Assembly (NCBI GenBank): GCA_964588335.1
Contig: CAZPOV010000009.1
Location: 62,001-126,000, forward strand
Length of the DNA: 64,000 bases
Origin: JAGQZY01 sp964588335
GTDB lineage: Bacteria > Bdellovibrionota > Bdellovibrionia > Bdellovibrionales > JAGQZY01
Direction: 5' to 3'
The translations under genes were made by a program, and so were the position numbers. Every line of letters begins with the position of its first letter. Positions within the stretch are counted from its first letter, which is position 1. Shown piece by piece: positions 51,435 to 59,662 of this stretch. The notes below the pieces were generated by a model. That model had not been told where the DNA came from. It worked only from the letters and a program-made list of their open reading frames with translations, and made no database searches.

Positions 51435-52398
51435 ATTCTTTAATGGGTTTTGCAGATTTAAAGTTGTAGAGACTGGCGATACTTCCACGGTTCTCATTAC
51501 TAATAAGGTAATGCTGCCCTTTTTTCACCATGGCATAATTGTCTGAAAAACTTTTTGGAAGTTCAATCTCTGTGGTTTTTTCACAGTTGTCCTCGCAAAG
51601 CAAAAATGGTTTCACCGGATGGAGTTCGTCATCCAAAGATTTTTTAAACAGCAGACCCTTGTCGCCGTCTAACGCTAGGTATCCTATGCTTTCAATTCCG
51701 TTGTCGACCACCTGCAACTTCTTTTCGAAACGACTCAGGTCCCAAAAGCTGGAAGATGGTAGTTTCTCACAATTATTCCCGGAGCATTCGTTGTAGGTGA
51801 CAATTTGTCGTGAACTAAGAACACTCATATTGTAGAGATCCTCGTCGAAGTGGCTATTGTTAAATCGTCCGACAAGCTTAATTTTTTCTGTTTTCCATTT
51901 TTTTGCACCTTTGAGCCATCGTCGAATCACTCCGGCCGCTTTTTGTTCGGTGGCAACTCCATTAAAACTATACGGATCGATGGCTTGGCTTTGAAATTCA
52001 TAGCTGTCTTGCTTGTTAACGCGAACATGCTTTACGCCGGGATCGATCACCATAACATGAATGGAATTGTACTGGCCTTTCACCCCCCAAATAACCTCTG
52101 AGCTAGAATTAAAGCCTTTGCGAGCCGATTTGATATTGGTAATGACTTTTGGATTTTTCGACCATCGATTGGCCCAATAAACATTGTGGTCAATGGAATA
52201 GTAAAACGATTTGTCTTTCAACCAGACGATTTGGTTGGGGCATTTCTTGGTTTTAAAGTAGACTTTGTCTTTGCCTTTTTCCACATCATACAGCTTCCAC
52301 TCACAGCGACTGCTTTTATTAACCAAGTGGAAAATATGGGAGGCCCAAATCGACTTAAAAGGAATTATCACTATAAATAGGCAAAGTAATAGTTTCAT
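51400..52398 (-). CDS. Exported protein of unknown function
   Basis: An unrecognised 332-residue protein with a clear signal peptide (residues 1-19, ending IWAS). The mature sequence looks like a beta-propeller-style series of short strands (IVWLKDKSFYYSIDHNVYWANRW, GYLALDGDKGLLFKKS, HYLISNENRGSIASLYNF), with Cys pairs (RCEWKLY, KKCPNQ, NECSGNNCEKL, LLCEDNCEKT) that probably form disulfides. Its 3' end is buried 35 bases in the HTTM gene. The 208-bp gap upstream shows nothing else. Confidence 0.6.
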   Translation of the reverse strand: MKLLLCLFIVIIPFKSIWASHIFHLVNKSSRCEWKLYDVEKGKDKVYFKTKKCPNQIVWLKDKSFYYSIDHNVYWANRWSKNPKVITNIKSARKGFNSSSEVIWGVKGQYNSIHVMVIDPGVKHVRVNKQDSYEFQSQAIDPYSFNGVATEQKAAGVIRRWLKGAKKWKTEKIKLVGRFNNSHFDEDLYNMSVLSSRQIVTYNECSGNNCEKLPSSSFWDLSRFEKKLQVVDNGIESIGYLALDGDKGLLFKKSLDDELHPVKPFLLCEDNCEKTTEIELPKSFSDNYAMVKKGQHYLISNENRGSIASLYNFKSAKPIKEFKGPMVFWHPF

Positions 52399-52606
52399 AG
52401 AATCCTCCTAGTTGATTGCGTCCCGACCTCTTGGTTTTAAAAACGTAGGCTATGGAGTTTAATTATCCTCGATATTCGATGCCATGCCCATTTGATGCTT
52501 CAATCTCAGATTTTAAAGTCTGGGTTTGTTTTCAGGAATCGATGTGTTTTAGGAAACTGGAATTTTCTGTCAATTCCTTGAATGACTGGAATTGAGACAG
52601 GGTTGT

Positions 52607-53290
52607 TCAATCGCAGGTGCATATGTAGAAGATACTGTTGCCTTTGCTGGTCGCTTCCAAACCAGTGGTTATGCAGTCACCAAGACTACCACCACCGGTG
52701 CAGCAATTTCTGAAATCTTTTTTTGGGTCAGGAAGTTTACCGGCTTGCAAAAATAAGGTGTCGCCACAAATGGGGGCTCGTTTCGGGTAGCAACTTTTCA
52801 CGAAGCTTTTATTGTTCACAACCACTGGAATTCGTAAATGCACAGGTGTCATTTGGGTATTACTGCCGCCTTGCCTCAGTCTTTCAACGCCCATAAGAAG
52901 CTCAAGTTCGCCGATGCTGTTCGGGCCTTTGACAGAAAGGTTTCGAATGTGGGCGTGAGTGATTTTCAAATGGTCGTAAACATTGTCCTTTGAGGCAGGG
53001 TCATAAAGGACACGGCCTAGATCATTTTCAATACGTATATTCTGCGGATCTTGATTGTTTTTAATTCTCATTTTTTGCAAAAGGGCCAGGCAGTGGGTAC
53101 GATCACCCAATATTTGTTCCACCTCTTGCATCAGGTGGATTCGAGACAGGCGGTCTTCCATATAACTGATTTGCTGATTTTGGGAGTTAATAAATTGCGC
53201 AGCTCCTAAACTTATAATCAGCATAAGGCCAGCAACCATCATTGCTTCAATCAGAGAAAATCCAGATGCGTTGCCAAGAAGTTGTTTCAT
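52607..53290 (-). CDS. Prepilin-like protein (type IV pilin/pseudopilin N-terminus)
   Basis: A 227-residue exported protein with prepilin cleavage site ASG|FSLIEAMMVAGLMLIISLGA, Glu at +5. C67 in CLALLQKMRI is 57 residues after Gly10, and VKSCYPKR at 164-171 repeats the SC motif of the two related proteins nearby. The C-terminus has CGDT, CCTGGGSLGDC and the final CTCD, a Cys-rich cap. Like the others it lacks an obvious pilus operon. It ends 30 bases from the ATP-grasp-like gene on the same strand, which is upstream. Confidence 0.75.
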   Translation of the reverse strand: MKQLLGNASGFSLIEAMMVAGLMLIISLGAAQFINSQNQQISYMEDRLSRIHLMQEVEQILGDRTHCLALLQKMRIKNNQDPQNIRIENDLGRVLYDPASKDNVYDHLKITHAHIRNLSVKGPNSIGELELLMGVERLRQGGSNTQMTPVHLRIPVVVNNKSFVKSCYPKRAPICGDTLFLQAGKLPDPKKDFRNCCTGGGSLGDCITTGLEATSKGNSIFYICTCD

Positions 53291-53320
53291 AGGGTCTTAT
53301 CGGAGAAAAACCCTGGGAAA

Positions 53321-54445
53321 TTAAATAAAGCGAATGGGGGCAAGGCCTCCCCATTGGGTTTTCATATTAGTGGTTTGACCTTGGTAGAGTCGGGCCCCAT
53401 AGTTCTGCACTTCACCGGCAAATGTAAAGAACCGAAGATCAAATTTCATAGTAAACTCTTCATCATCGCGATGAAATTGACGTTTGCCAGCCGGGCAATA
53501 CTCCTGGGCAATGAAGTCGGGCGTGTAGAGAGCCTCAAAGGCTTTTTTTGAAATGCTTTTACCAGCAAATGCGCCTTTACTTCCGTAGCCTTTGCTGGGC
53601 TTGAAAAAATACTTTTTTCTTTGTGACCAAAGGTCATCTTTGCTTTCAAATTCCGAAAAAAGTCGGGTTTCAGGAATGATCCCCGCGAGCTGACGGTCTT
53701 TTTCAAGCAAGTGGTTTCGCAAAACATTCAAACGCCTTTTGTCTGCCAAAAGCGCATATTCACGGGGATTAGGAGAAAACATTTTCTGCTTTTTATAGTA
53801 GGCTTCGCGTGGGGCTTGAGACTTATCACTGGAAAAATAAAAATCGGTATAACGATTGTAAATGTTAGATTCTGCATGGCTGGCAAAACGATCCAGTGAG
53901 ATAATGTTGGTCGGATACCCTTGCCGTGTGAGCCATTCTTTAAAGATTAAAAATTCGAAGAATAAGCCTTCTTTTTCCGGCTGCTCATCGAAAATGCTTA
54001 TCCGGTCCTTTGGCTTCAGATTAAAGGCCTTTACAAAACTCTTGAGAAGATCATCCATCTGCGGAGGTTCACAAACGTCAGCTTGGGCGCATCGTTGCAG
54101 AACAAGCGGTAGGTAGAGTGACGCATTGGTATTGATTTCAATCAATTTAAGTCCAACGTCCTCACTGTAGTGAAAATCAAAACAAGTTAAAATACTTTCG
54201 TTAGTTGGCCAATCATGAAACTCCACAGGCAAAGAAAGTTCGTTTTGGTATTTTTTTTCTTCTTTGATTTCGTAGACAAGTTTTACGAACTGTTTGATTT
54301 GCGGAAGAATTTTTTTGGGAATTTCGAGAACAAAGGGAGAGAACAGGTGAGGGTTGATGAGATCATGTTTATCAATCTCCTCAAAAGCCTCTGGGAAGCA
54401 AAATTCTATATAAGCCAATAAAGGTTTAAGATGATCAGCGGCCAT
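53321..54445 (-). CDS. ATP-grasp-like protein, unknown substrate
   Basis: A 374-residue cytosolic protein. C-terminal half motifs fit an ATP-grasp ligase: KKYFFKPSKGYGSKGAFAG (nucleotide Lys and glycine loop), FIAQEYCPAGKRQ, and DLRFFTFAGEVQNYGARLYQGQTTNMKTQWGG (metal-binding region). KLIEINTNAS near residue 110 resembles the substrate part of glutathione-synthase-like enzymes. It would join a carboxylate to an amine, but substrate is not inferable. Its ATG has no Shine-Dalgarno and lies six bases after a strong hairpin, downstream of the peroxiredoxin gene. Confidence 0.6.
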   Translation of the reverse strand: MAADHLKPLLAYIEFCFPEAFEEIDKHDLINPHLFSPFVLEIPKKILPQIKQFVKLVYEIKEEKKYQNELSLPVEFHDWPTNESILTCFDFHYSEDVGLKLIEINTNASLYLPLVLQRCAQADVCEPPQMDDLLKSFVKAFNLKPKDRISIFDEQPEKEGLFFEFLIFKEWLTRQGYPTNIISLDRFASHAESNIYNRYTDFYFSSDKSQAPREAYYKKQKMFSPNPREYALLADKRRLNVLRNHLLEKDRQLAGIIPETRLFSEFESKDDLWSQRKKYFFKPSKGYGSKGAFAGKSISKKAFEALYTPDFIAQEYCPAGKRQFHRDDEEFTMKFDLRFFTFAGEVQNYGARLYQGQTTNMKTQWGGLAPIRFI

Positions 54446-54451
54446 AGATAA

Positions 54452-54474
54452 CGGCTCTAATGAAAAGAGCCGTC
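54452..54474 (-). terminator. Strong hairpin between peroxiredoxin and ATP-grasp genes
   Basis: ACGGCTCT (54452-54459) pairs perfectly with AGAGCCGT (54467-54474), eight pairs with a seven-base loop. In the minus-strand transcript it follows the peroxiredoxin stop and ends six bases before the ATP-grasp ATG. There is no T-run, so it may attenuate or mask translation. Confidence 0.5.
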
Positions 54475-54487
54475 CCGGTTAGAAGGA

Positions 54488-55012
54488 TTAATTAACAGCG
54501 ACGTGTTTGTCGCCAGGAGACCAGCCGGCGCCACAGAGTTCGCCGGATTGAAGGCCTTGTAAGACACGAAGAATTTCTCCAGCATCGCGGCCAACAGAGA
54601 GGTTGTGAATTCCCATGTATTGAATGGTTCCTTCAGGATCGATGATAAATGTTCCGCGCGTGGCAATTCCCTCGTCTTCAAGAAGAACTCCATAATCGCG
54701 ACTCAATCGTTTGGTGACATCACCGATTAAGGGGTATCCCAAGTCTTTCAAATCATCTTGGATCCAGCGTTTGTGGGAATGAACAGAATCAATACTGCAT
54801 CCAACAACTTCAGCGCCAAGCTCTTTAAATTTCGGCAAGGCTTCACGAAACTGGGTGATTTCAGTGGGGCAGACAAAAGTAAAATCTAGGGGATAGAAGA
54901 ATAAGACTGTCCATTTCCCTTTAAAGTCCGTCAAATGAATGTCTTTAAATTCTCCGCCATCAATAACTGCAGGAGCAGTGAATTGAGGGGCTGGTTGACC
55001 GATCATAGGCAT
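54488..55012 (-). CDS. 2-Cys peroxiredoxin (AhpC/Prx1 type)
   Basis: A 174-residue thiol peroxidase. DFTFVCPTEITQF carries the peroxidatic Cys (about 51) with its Thr, and GELCGAGWSPG near the C-terminus the resolving Cys. It reduces hydrogen peroxide, organic peroxides and peroxynitrite in the cytosol, recycled by thioredoxin or AhpF-like enzymes. It is shorter than AhpC (187) but complete. It stands upstream of a hairpin. Confidence 0.93.
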   Translation of the reverse strand: MPMIGQPAPQFTAPAVIDGGEFKDIHLTDFKGKWTVLFFYPLDFTFVCPTEITQFREALPKFKELGAEVVGCSIDSVHSHKRWIQDDLKDLGYPLIGDVTKRLSRDYGVLLEDEGIATRGTFIIDPEGTIQYMGIHNLSVGRDAGEILRVLQGLQSGELCGAGWSPGDKHVAVN

Positions 55013-55130
55013 AATCCGGCTCCTTATTAGTGAGTTCAGTATCCATGTTTAGAACCATCGAGCCAGCGAGTCAAAAGGGAATTGAATTCCTGAAACCATT
55101 CGTCTAGTTTGGCCAAAAAAGAGGTGTGTC

Positions 55131-55901
55131 ATGAAATTGGTGACGTGGAATGTAAATGGTATACGTGCCTGCCAAAAAAAGGGCTTTTTAGACTTTGTGG
55201 AACGCGAAAAGCCTGAAATTCTCTGTATCCAGGAAACCAAGGCTCATACAGAGCAATTGGATGAAGAGATTATCAATCCCCTGAATTATGACAGCTTTTG
55301 GACCTCGGCTTCGACGCGCAATGGTTATTCTGGTGTCGCCACCTATTCTCTGTTGCCGGTGGAAAACGTTGAGCATGGAATCGGCATTAAAAAGTTCGAC
55401 GATGAGGGTCGCTTTGTGGTGACCCAGATTCATGACATTTTGCTCTACAATGTCTACTTCCCCAATGGTTCAGCTCGTGAAGAACGGCATCATTTTAAGC
55501 AAGAATTCTTAAAAAAATTTTTACGGCACCTGATGAAACAGATCGCTACCGGGCAAAAAGTCATCGTTGTTGGCGACTATAATGTGGCTCACACCGATAT
55601 TGATGTTCATGATCCGGTACGTCTCAGCTCAGTCAGTGGTTTTTTGCCGGAAGAGCAAGAGTGGATGTCACAGTTTCTGGATGCTGGCTTTATCGATAGC
55701 TTTCGATATTTTCATCCCGATGAAAAAGAACGATTCACTTGGTGGTCGTATCGCGAAATGGCACGACCAGCGAATCGAGGCTGGAGAATTGATTACATCT
55801 GTGTTTCTGAAAACCTAAAATCACAACTCAAATCGGCTAATATCCTAGATCAACAGATGGGGTCTGATCATTGCCCGGTGGTTGTTGAGTTGGAAGTCTA
55901 A
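55131..55901 (+). CDS. xth: Exodeoxyribonuclease III (AP endonuclease)
   Basis: A 256-residue enzyme of the exonuclease III family. MKLVTWNVNGIRA (catalytic Asn), LCIQETKAH (metal-binding Glu), VVGDYNVAHTDIDVHDP (Asp/Asn) and GSDHCPVVVEL (catalytic His) are all present. It cuts at abasic sites in base-excision repair. The RBS AGAGGTG precedes the ATG. It abuts fxsA without a gap, so one transcript is likely, ending at a terminator after fxsA. Confidence 0.95.
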   Translation: MKLVTWNVNGIRACQKKGFLDFVEREKPEILCIQETKAHTEQLDEEIINPLNYDSFWTSASTRNGYSGVATYSLLPVENVEHGIGIKKFDDEGRFVVTQIHDILLYNVYFPNGSAREERHHFKQEFLKKFLRHLMKQIATGQKVIVVGDYNVAHTDIDVHDPVRLSSVSGFLPEEQEWMSQFLDAGFIDSFRYFHPDEKERFTWWSYREMARPANRGWRIDYICVSENLKSQLKSANILDQQMGSDHCPVVVELEV

Positions 55902-56447
55902 ATGTTTGGTCGGTTATTATTTTTACTCACCGTCGTCCCCTTTCTTGAACTTTATTTTTTAATTCAATTGAGTGATTCCATCGGGTTTGGAAACACAATA
56001 TTGATCGTTTTGGTTACCGGTGTGCTTGGGGCTTGGATGCTCCGTTTGCAAGGTCATTCGATACTGCTGGAAATGCAAAAACAGGGGGCTCAGGGACAAT
56101 TACCGTCAGAGGCGATCGCCAAAGGGTTTTTAACTTTTATCGGTGGAGTCTTGTTGTTAACTCCGGGAATATTAACCGATGCTTTGGGGCTAAGCCTGAT
56201 CTTTCCTGTGACTCAGCTGTTATGGAAAAAGTTTTTTATGGGCCAATGGGAGAAGGGTGTTAAGTCTGGAAACATTCATGTGTTTTCAAATCAAGGTTTT
56301 CAAACACCTCGGCCCCGGGAGGATCCGTTCGGTCGTCAGCAGCGGAATCCCTTTGAAGATTTGCAAAGACCTCGACAAGTCGATAGCGACGTGATTGATG
56401 TTGAAGTTCGCTCTTCAAAGACAGTTGATAAGAAGGAAGACAACTGA
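55902..56447 (+). CDS. fxsA: FxsA family membrane protein
   Basis: A 181-residue inner-membrane protein with four hydrophobic segments and a hydrophilic tail. LLFLLTVVPFLELYFLIQL, TGVLGAWMLRLQGHSIL and FIGGVLLLTPGILTDALGLSLIFP are the FxsA signature, the last being the TPGxxTD motif. FxsA reduces exclusion of phage T7 by the F plasmid in E. coli; general function is unclear. The Arg/Pro-rich C-terminus (about 130-181) is longer than in E. coli. It starts directly after the xth stop. Confidence 0.88.
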   Translation: MFGRLLFLLTVVPFLELYFLIQLSDSIGFGNTILIVLVTGVLGAWMLRLQGHSILLEMQKQGAQGQLPSEAIAKGFLTFIGGVLLLTPGILTDALGLSLIFPVTQLLWKKFFMGQWEKGVKSGNIHVFSNQGFQTPRPREDPFGRQQRNPFEDLQRPRQVDSDVIDVEVRSSKTVDKKEDN

Positions 56448-56489
56448 TCTTTTTGCTTCGTTTTGTCACAAAGCGCTAACATTTTTTTC

Positions 56490-56514
56490 TGAGAAAATTT
56501 GTCTCATTTTTTTT
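56490..56514 (+). terminator. Rho-independent terminator of xth-fxsA
   Basis: TGAGA (56490-56494), seven-base loop, TCTCA (56502-56506), then eight T residues. It lies 42 bases after the fxsA stop. Confidence 0.65.
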
Positions 56515-56672
56515 AAAAGAAAAATTCTTTGTATTTCATGATGTCAAAAAATCCGATTCTGTGACATTCAGTCTCATCCAATAAAAGCGACCCTTTCGAC
56601 TTCGGTTAGGGCTTTGCCAGTCTTTATTTTTAGGAATAAAAGATCTCCGTAACATTTTACTAGGGGGAACCT

Positions 56673-57215
56673 ATGAAACTCGCGATTTTAATTTTTTCAA
56701 TGGGCTTAACAATTAACGCCAATGCGAATTTTACTGATTTTAGTGAAACCGGGAGTAGTGCAGCTCAAAATCTTCCAGGAATTATAAATCAGTCAAAAGT
56801 GGACGAAATTGTATGTGAAGGCAATTATACAATTAAAGACCATATGGCTCGAATGGGTTTTATTATTCGCAACCTACGCGAATTGGTCAATGATTTGATC
56901 GACGGCAGTAGCGCCGACGAACTCAAAGCTGTGGTCATGATCGATAGCCAAGTTCTGCGCACCCATCTGATTGCTGTTTTGCCACAAACACCGACGAAAA
57001 TAAAAAACATCGATATTGATAATCTTCAGAAAAATAAGCTGATCTTTCAGCGCTATCTGCTAAAGATGATCTCATACACCATCGACATCGAAGAGGCCCT
57101 TCTTGTTCGACCGATCACACCTGATGAGATTGCGGCCCAGCGCTTAAAAATTGCCAACTCAATCATTAGAATTGATGAAACTGTTCAAGAGGCTCACAAT
57201 TTATTTCGCTTTTAA
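56673..57215 (+). CDS. Exported helical protein of unknown function
   Basis: An unrecognised 180-residue exported protein. Signal peptide covers residues 1-19 (ILIFSMGLTINANA), with AGGGGG ahead of the ATG. The mature part is almost all helical with one Cys: segments about 57-80 (IKDHMARMGFIIRNLRELVNDL), 84-103, 115-140 and 152-178 suggest a four-helix bundle. The MxRMGxxxRxLREL start recalls the layout of cytochrome b562-type bundles, but no heme-binding pattern is clear. Promoter signals are not obvious between the preceding terminator and its start. Confidence 0.65.
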   Translation: MKLAILIFSMGLTINANANFTDFSETGSSAAQNLPGIINQSKVDEIVCEGNYTIKDHMARMGFIIRNLRELVNDLIDGSSADELKAVVMIDSQVLRTHLIAVLPQTPTKIKNIDIDNLQKNKLIFQRYLLKMISYTIDIEEALLVRPITPDEIAAQRLKIANSIIRIDETVQEAHNLFRF

Positions 57216-57315
57216 GCGACACTCCGAAATGGAGTCCTCTGTCTAGGGACCGGTTTCAGTGCGAGGTCTTTGTTTGGTATTGGATGGTGCTTTCAAAATT
57301 GGTTGTTGTGCTGGT

Positions 57316-57337
57316 GGAAGAGGGTGGTCCCTCTTCC
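57316..57337. terminator. Perfect nine-pair hairpin between convergent genes
   Basis: GGAAGAGGG (57316-57324), loop TGGT, CCCTCTTCC (57329-57337). It sits between the exported helical protein and the antiporter gene. No T-run follows on either strand; possible bidirectional stop or RNA-stabilising stem. Confidence 0.45.
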
Positions 57338-57374
57338 TAGATAAACCGGCGAGCATGCGACAATAAGCTTTAAG

Positions 57375-58310
57375 CTACGCCAGTAAAAGCTTCAGGGCAT
57401 AGGCGCTGTAGGCCATGAACATTAAGAATCCCATCCCTCTTCTTAGAACAGGATGGTTCAGCAGATACAACACCAGGACCAATGCGGTGGCGCCGGCCAT
57501 GATATAAAAGTCGAACTCTAAAAAGCGTTGGTTCAGTTCAAGGGTAAAAAACGTTGCTACGGCACCTGGAATCGCCAGAGTGTTAATGACGTTTGAACCG
57601 ATCACATTGGCGATCGCAATATCGCTGTGGCCGCGAAAAGCGGCGGCTACAGAGGTTGCTAACTCAGGAAGGCCCGTGCCTGCCGAAATAATGGTGACAG
57701 CGATCACTCGCTCGGAAAGACCGGCGTATTGACCCAAAGCCACGCCCCCGCGAAGGGCCAATTCGGCTCCCATGACTAAGCCTCCAAAACTTAAAACGAA
57801 AAAGAAGAATGTACGCACTTGCGACTTAGATTCCAGGTTTTCAAATTCGGATTCAGGCTCACGTTTGCGGAAGAATGAAAAAACGAAAAACGTCAGCAAT
57901 GTGCCAAGAAAAATTAACCCTTCGACCTGAGACAGCTCAAGATTTAAAAGTGAAATATAATAGAGAGTTGTGGCGCCAACTAAGACCATCCACGAGACAA
58001 AAGTTCCACGAATGTTACCGCGAGGTTGAAAGAATAATGAGATTCCTCCGACCGCTAAGATATTAAAAGTGTTGGAGCCCATCAGGTTGCCGATAGCAAT
58101 GTCACTGCTGCCACGAAATCCAGCGAGTACGCTGGTGACAATCTCTGGGGCTGAAGTGCCGGCGGCAATGATGGTGGCGGCGATCACGGAAGTTGGAACA
58201 TTCCAACGTCGAGCAATCCGCACTGAGGTTTCCACAAGTTTGTCTCCAGACAATATGAGGAGAGTGAAGCCAGCCAAGAGTATTAAGATATTAGAAAGAA
58301 CTACGACCAC
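57375..58310 (-). CDS. Calcium/sodium antiporter (YrbG/CaCA type)
   Basis: A 311-residue inner-membrane protein with ten membrane segments in two inverted halves. The two alpha-repeats are clear: GTSAPEIVTSVLAGFRGSSDIAIGNLMGSNTFNILAVGG and GTGLPELATSVAAAFRGHSDIAIANVIGSNVINTLAIPG, each with the ion-binding Glu and Asp/Asn. It exchanges Na+ or H+ for Ca2+. The start is GTG without a good Shine-Dalgarno, so a codon or two of uncertainty remains. Monocistronic. Confidence 0.93.
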   Translation of the reverse strand: MVVVLSNILILLAGFTLLILSGDKLVETSVRIARRWNVPTSVIAATIIAAGTSAPEIVTSVLAGFRGSSDIAIGNLMGSNTFNILAVGGISLFFQPRGNIRGTFVSWMVLVGATTLYYISLLNLELSQVEGLIFLGTLLTFFVFSFFRKREPESEFENLESKSQVRTFFFFVLSFGGLVMGAELALRGGVALGQYAGLSERVIAVTIISAGTGLPELATSVAAAFRGHSDIAIANVIGSNVINTLAIPGAVATFFTLELNQRFLEFDFYIMAGATALVLVLYLLNHPVLRRGMGFLMFMAYSAYALKLLLA

Positions 58311-58400
58311 GGGCTAAATCCTATACGACATTTGTAGGGGAGTCCACGACGGACCTGTCCATTTTAGGCGACTATGCTAGCATGGAAGGATATGTATCTC

Positions 58401-58856
58401 ATGCGGATTTTCTTTATCAGCTGCGTTTTGTTGCTGCCCCAATGGGGACACAGTCTTTGCGTCAGTGTCAGCCAGGCTAACCTTAGGGCTGAGCCCAAAG
58501 CCAGTAGTAAACTTCTATGGACAGTGGGTCGCTATATGCCTTTGCTTGAGGTGGACTACCAAAATGGTTGGTATCTAGTAAAAGATCTCGAGGGTAAAAA
58601 AATGTGGATATATAGTAGTCTGGTTTCAGAAGACTTTGATTGCGCCGTTATTAAGGTCAGTACCACCAACTTAAGGAGTTTACCCAACCCGACCGCGCCA
58701 CAAACACCTTTGAGTGTTGCCTATAAGTACCAGCCCTTCAAAAAGTTACAGCGGGAAGAAAACTGGCTCTATTTGCAAGACTCCTATGGCGGCAAACATT
58801 GGGTGATTGATCGCAATCTTTGGGAGCCTTTGGAGTACACAAAGGTTAGTTACTAA
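58401..58856 (+). CDS. Exported protein with two bacterial SH3 domains
   Basis: A 151-residue exported protein. The ATG at 58401 is ten bases after GGAAGGA; earlier ATGs in frame are closer to or overlap this site. Signal peptide about residues 1-19 (FFISCVLLLPQWGHS). Two SH3b-like repeats follow: VSQANLRAEPKASSKLLWTVGRYMPLLEV and VSTTNLRSLPNPTAPQTPLSVAYKYQPFKKL, each with the NLRxxP motif and Trp-Tyr contacts. SH3b domains commonly bind peptidoglycan peptides. Confidence 0.8.
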   Translation: MRIFFISCVLLLPQWGHSLCVSVSQANLRAEPKASSKLLWTVGRYMPLLEVDYQNGWYLVKDLEGKKMWIYSSLVSEDFDCAVIKVSTTNLRSLPNPTAPQTPLSVAYKYQPFKKLQREENWLYLQDSYGGKHWVIDRNLWEPLEYTKVSY

Positions 58857-59293
58857 AGAGTTTTTGTTCGTATATTAAGCAATTTTTCAAAAGTCTCTTT
58901 CCCTTTTTTGTTTGTTAATTGAGCAAAAAAAGTCTCACTATCAATATAGTTAATAGCTTGAAGCAAAAATATGTTGATGAATTAATAGGTTAGCGACCAA
59001 AAGGCCGAACTTTTGGATTCCGCAGTAAACGACACTGTAAGAAAATGAAACCTGATTTTAGAACGAGTTAACTCCGCGCCAGTGCTGCATTTTATAAAAT
59101 TTCTTAGAATTACTTAAAATTAAATTGTGGAAACCTGGACCTGACAAAGGCCTGGAATTTCTATGGTTTTTTAATTTTAACCGAATTTCGACTTGCCTTT
59201 TTTTCTTCTGATGTGTCTAAATAGATCAGTTCCAAAGATGGGACAGAATAAGAATTACTAATACTGGCATTAAACACGTTGATAGGGGGGGAA
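58857..59293. other. 437-bp non-coding stretch
   Basis: A/T-rich sequence without a supported gene; open frames across the DksA-like start are antisense artefacts. The last bases carry GGGGGG as ribosome site for the DksA-like gene. No clear terminator or promoter was identified. Confidence 0.5.
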
Positions 59294-59662
59294 ATGTCTA
59301 AAATTAGTAAGAGTTTGGTGGAAGAGTGTAAATCAAAACTCTTAGGATCCAAGGAAGATCTTCTGAACAGAGTTCAAGATATTCGCAAGAATTTGCACAC
59401 TGAAGAGAAGGGCGGGGATGAAGCTGACCAAACAGTTCGAGTGTTAAACGAGAGCGAAGTTCTTGGGCAACATGATCGAATTAGAAAGCAGCTTTTTGAA
59501 ATTGAACAAGCCCTGGCTAGAATCGAAGGTGGAACTTACGGAATCTGTGAAGAGACCGATGAATACATCGAGGCCGAAAGACTTTTGGCAATCCCTTGGA
59601 CGCGATTAAGCATTGAAGGCGCCGAAATTCGTGAAAGCCTTAAGCGTAAATACGCGCGATAA
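59294..59662 (+). CDS. DksA/TraR-family protein with degenerate zinc finger
   Basis: A 122-residue cytosolic protein with a coiled-coil N-terminal part (residues 5-80) and a DksA-like C-terminus: ALARIEGGTYGICEETDEYIEAERLLAIPWTRLSIEGAE. The family's zinc motif CxxC...CxxC keeps only the first Cys (GICEET, then SIEG for the second pair), so zinc is not bound. The helical globular fold may persist, as in cysteine-poor DksA variants that bind RNA polymerase. The ATG at 59294 follows GGGGGG; it overlaps the next lipoprotein gene. Confidence 0.82.
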   Translation: MSKISKSLVEECKSKLLGSKEDLLNRVQDIRKNLHTEEKGGDEADQTVRVLNESEVLGQHDRIRKQLFEIEQALARIEGGTYGICEETDEYIEAERLLAIPWTRLSIEGAEIRESLKRKYAR

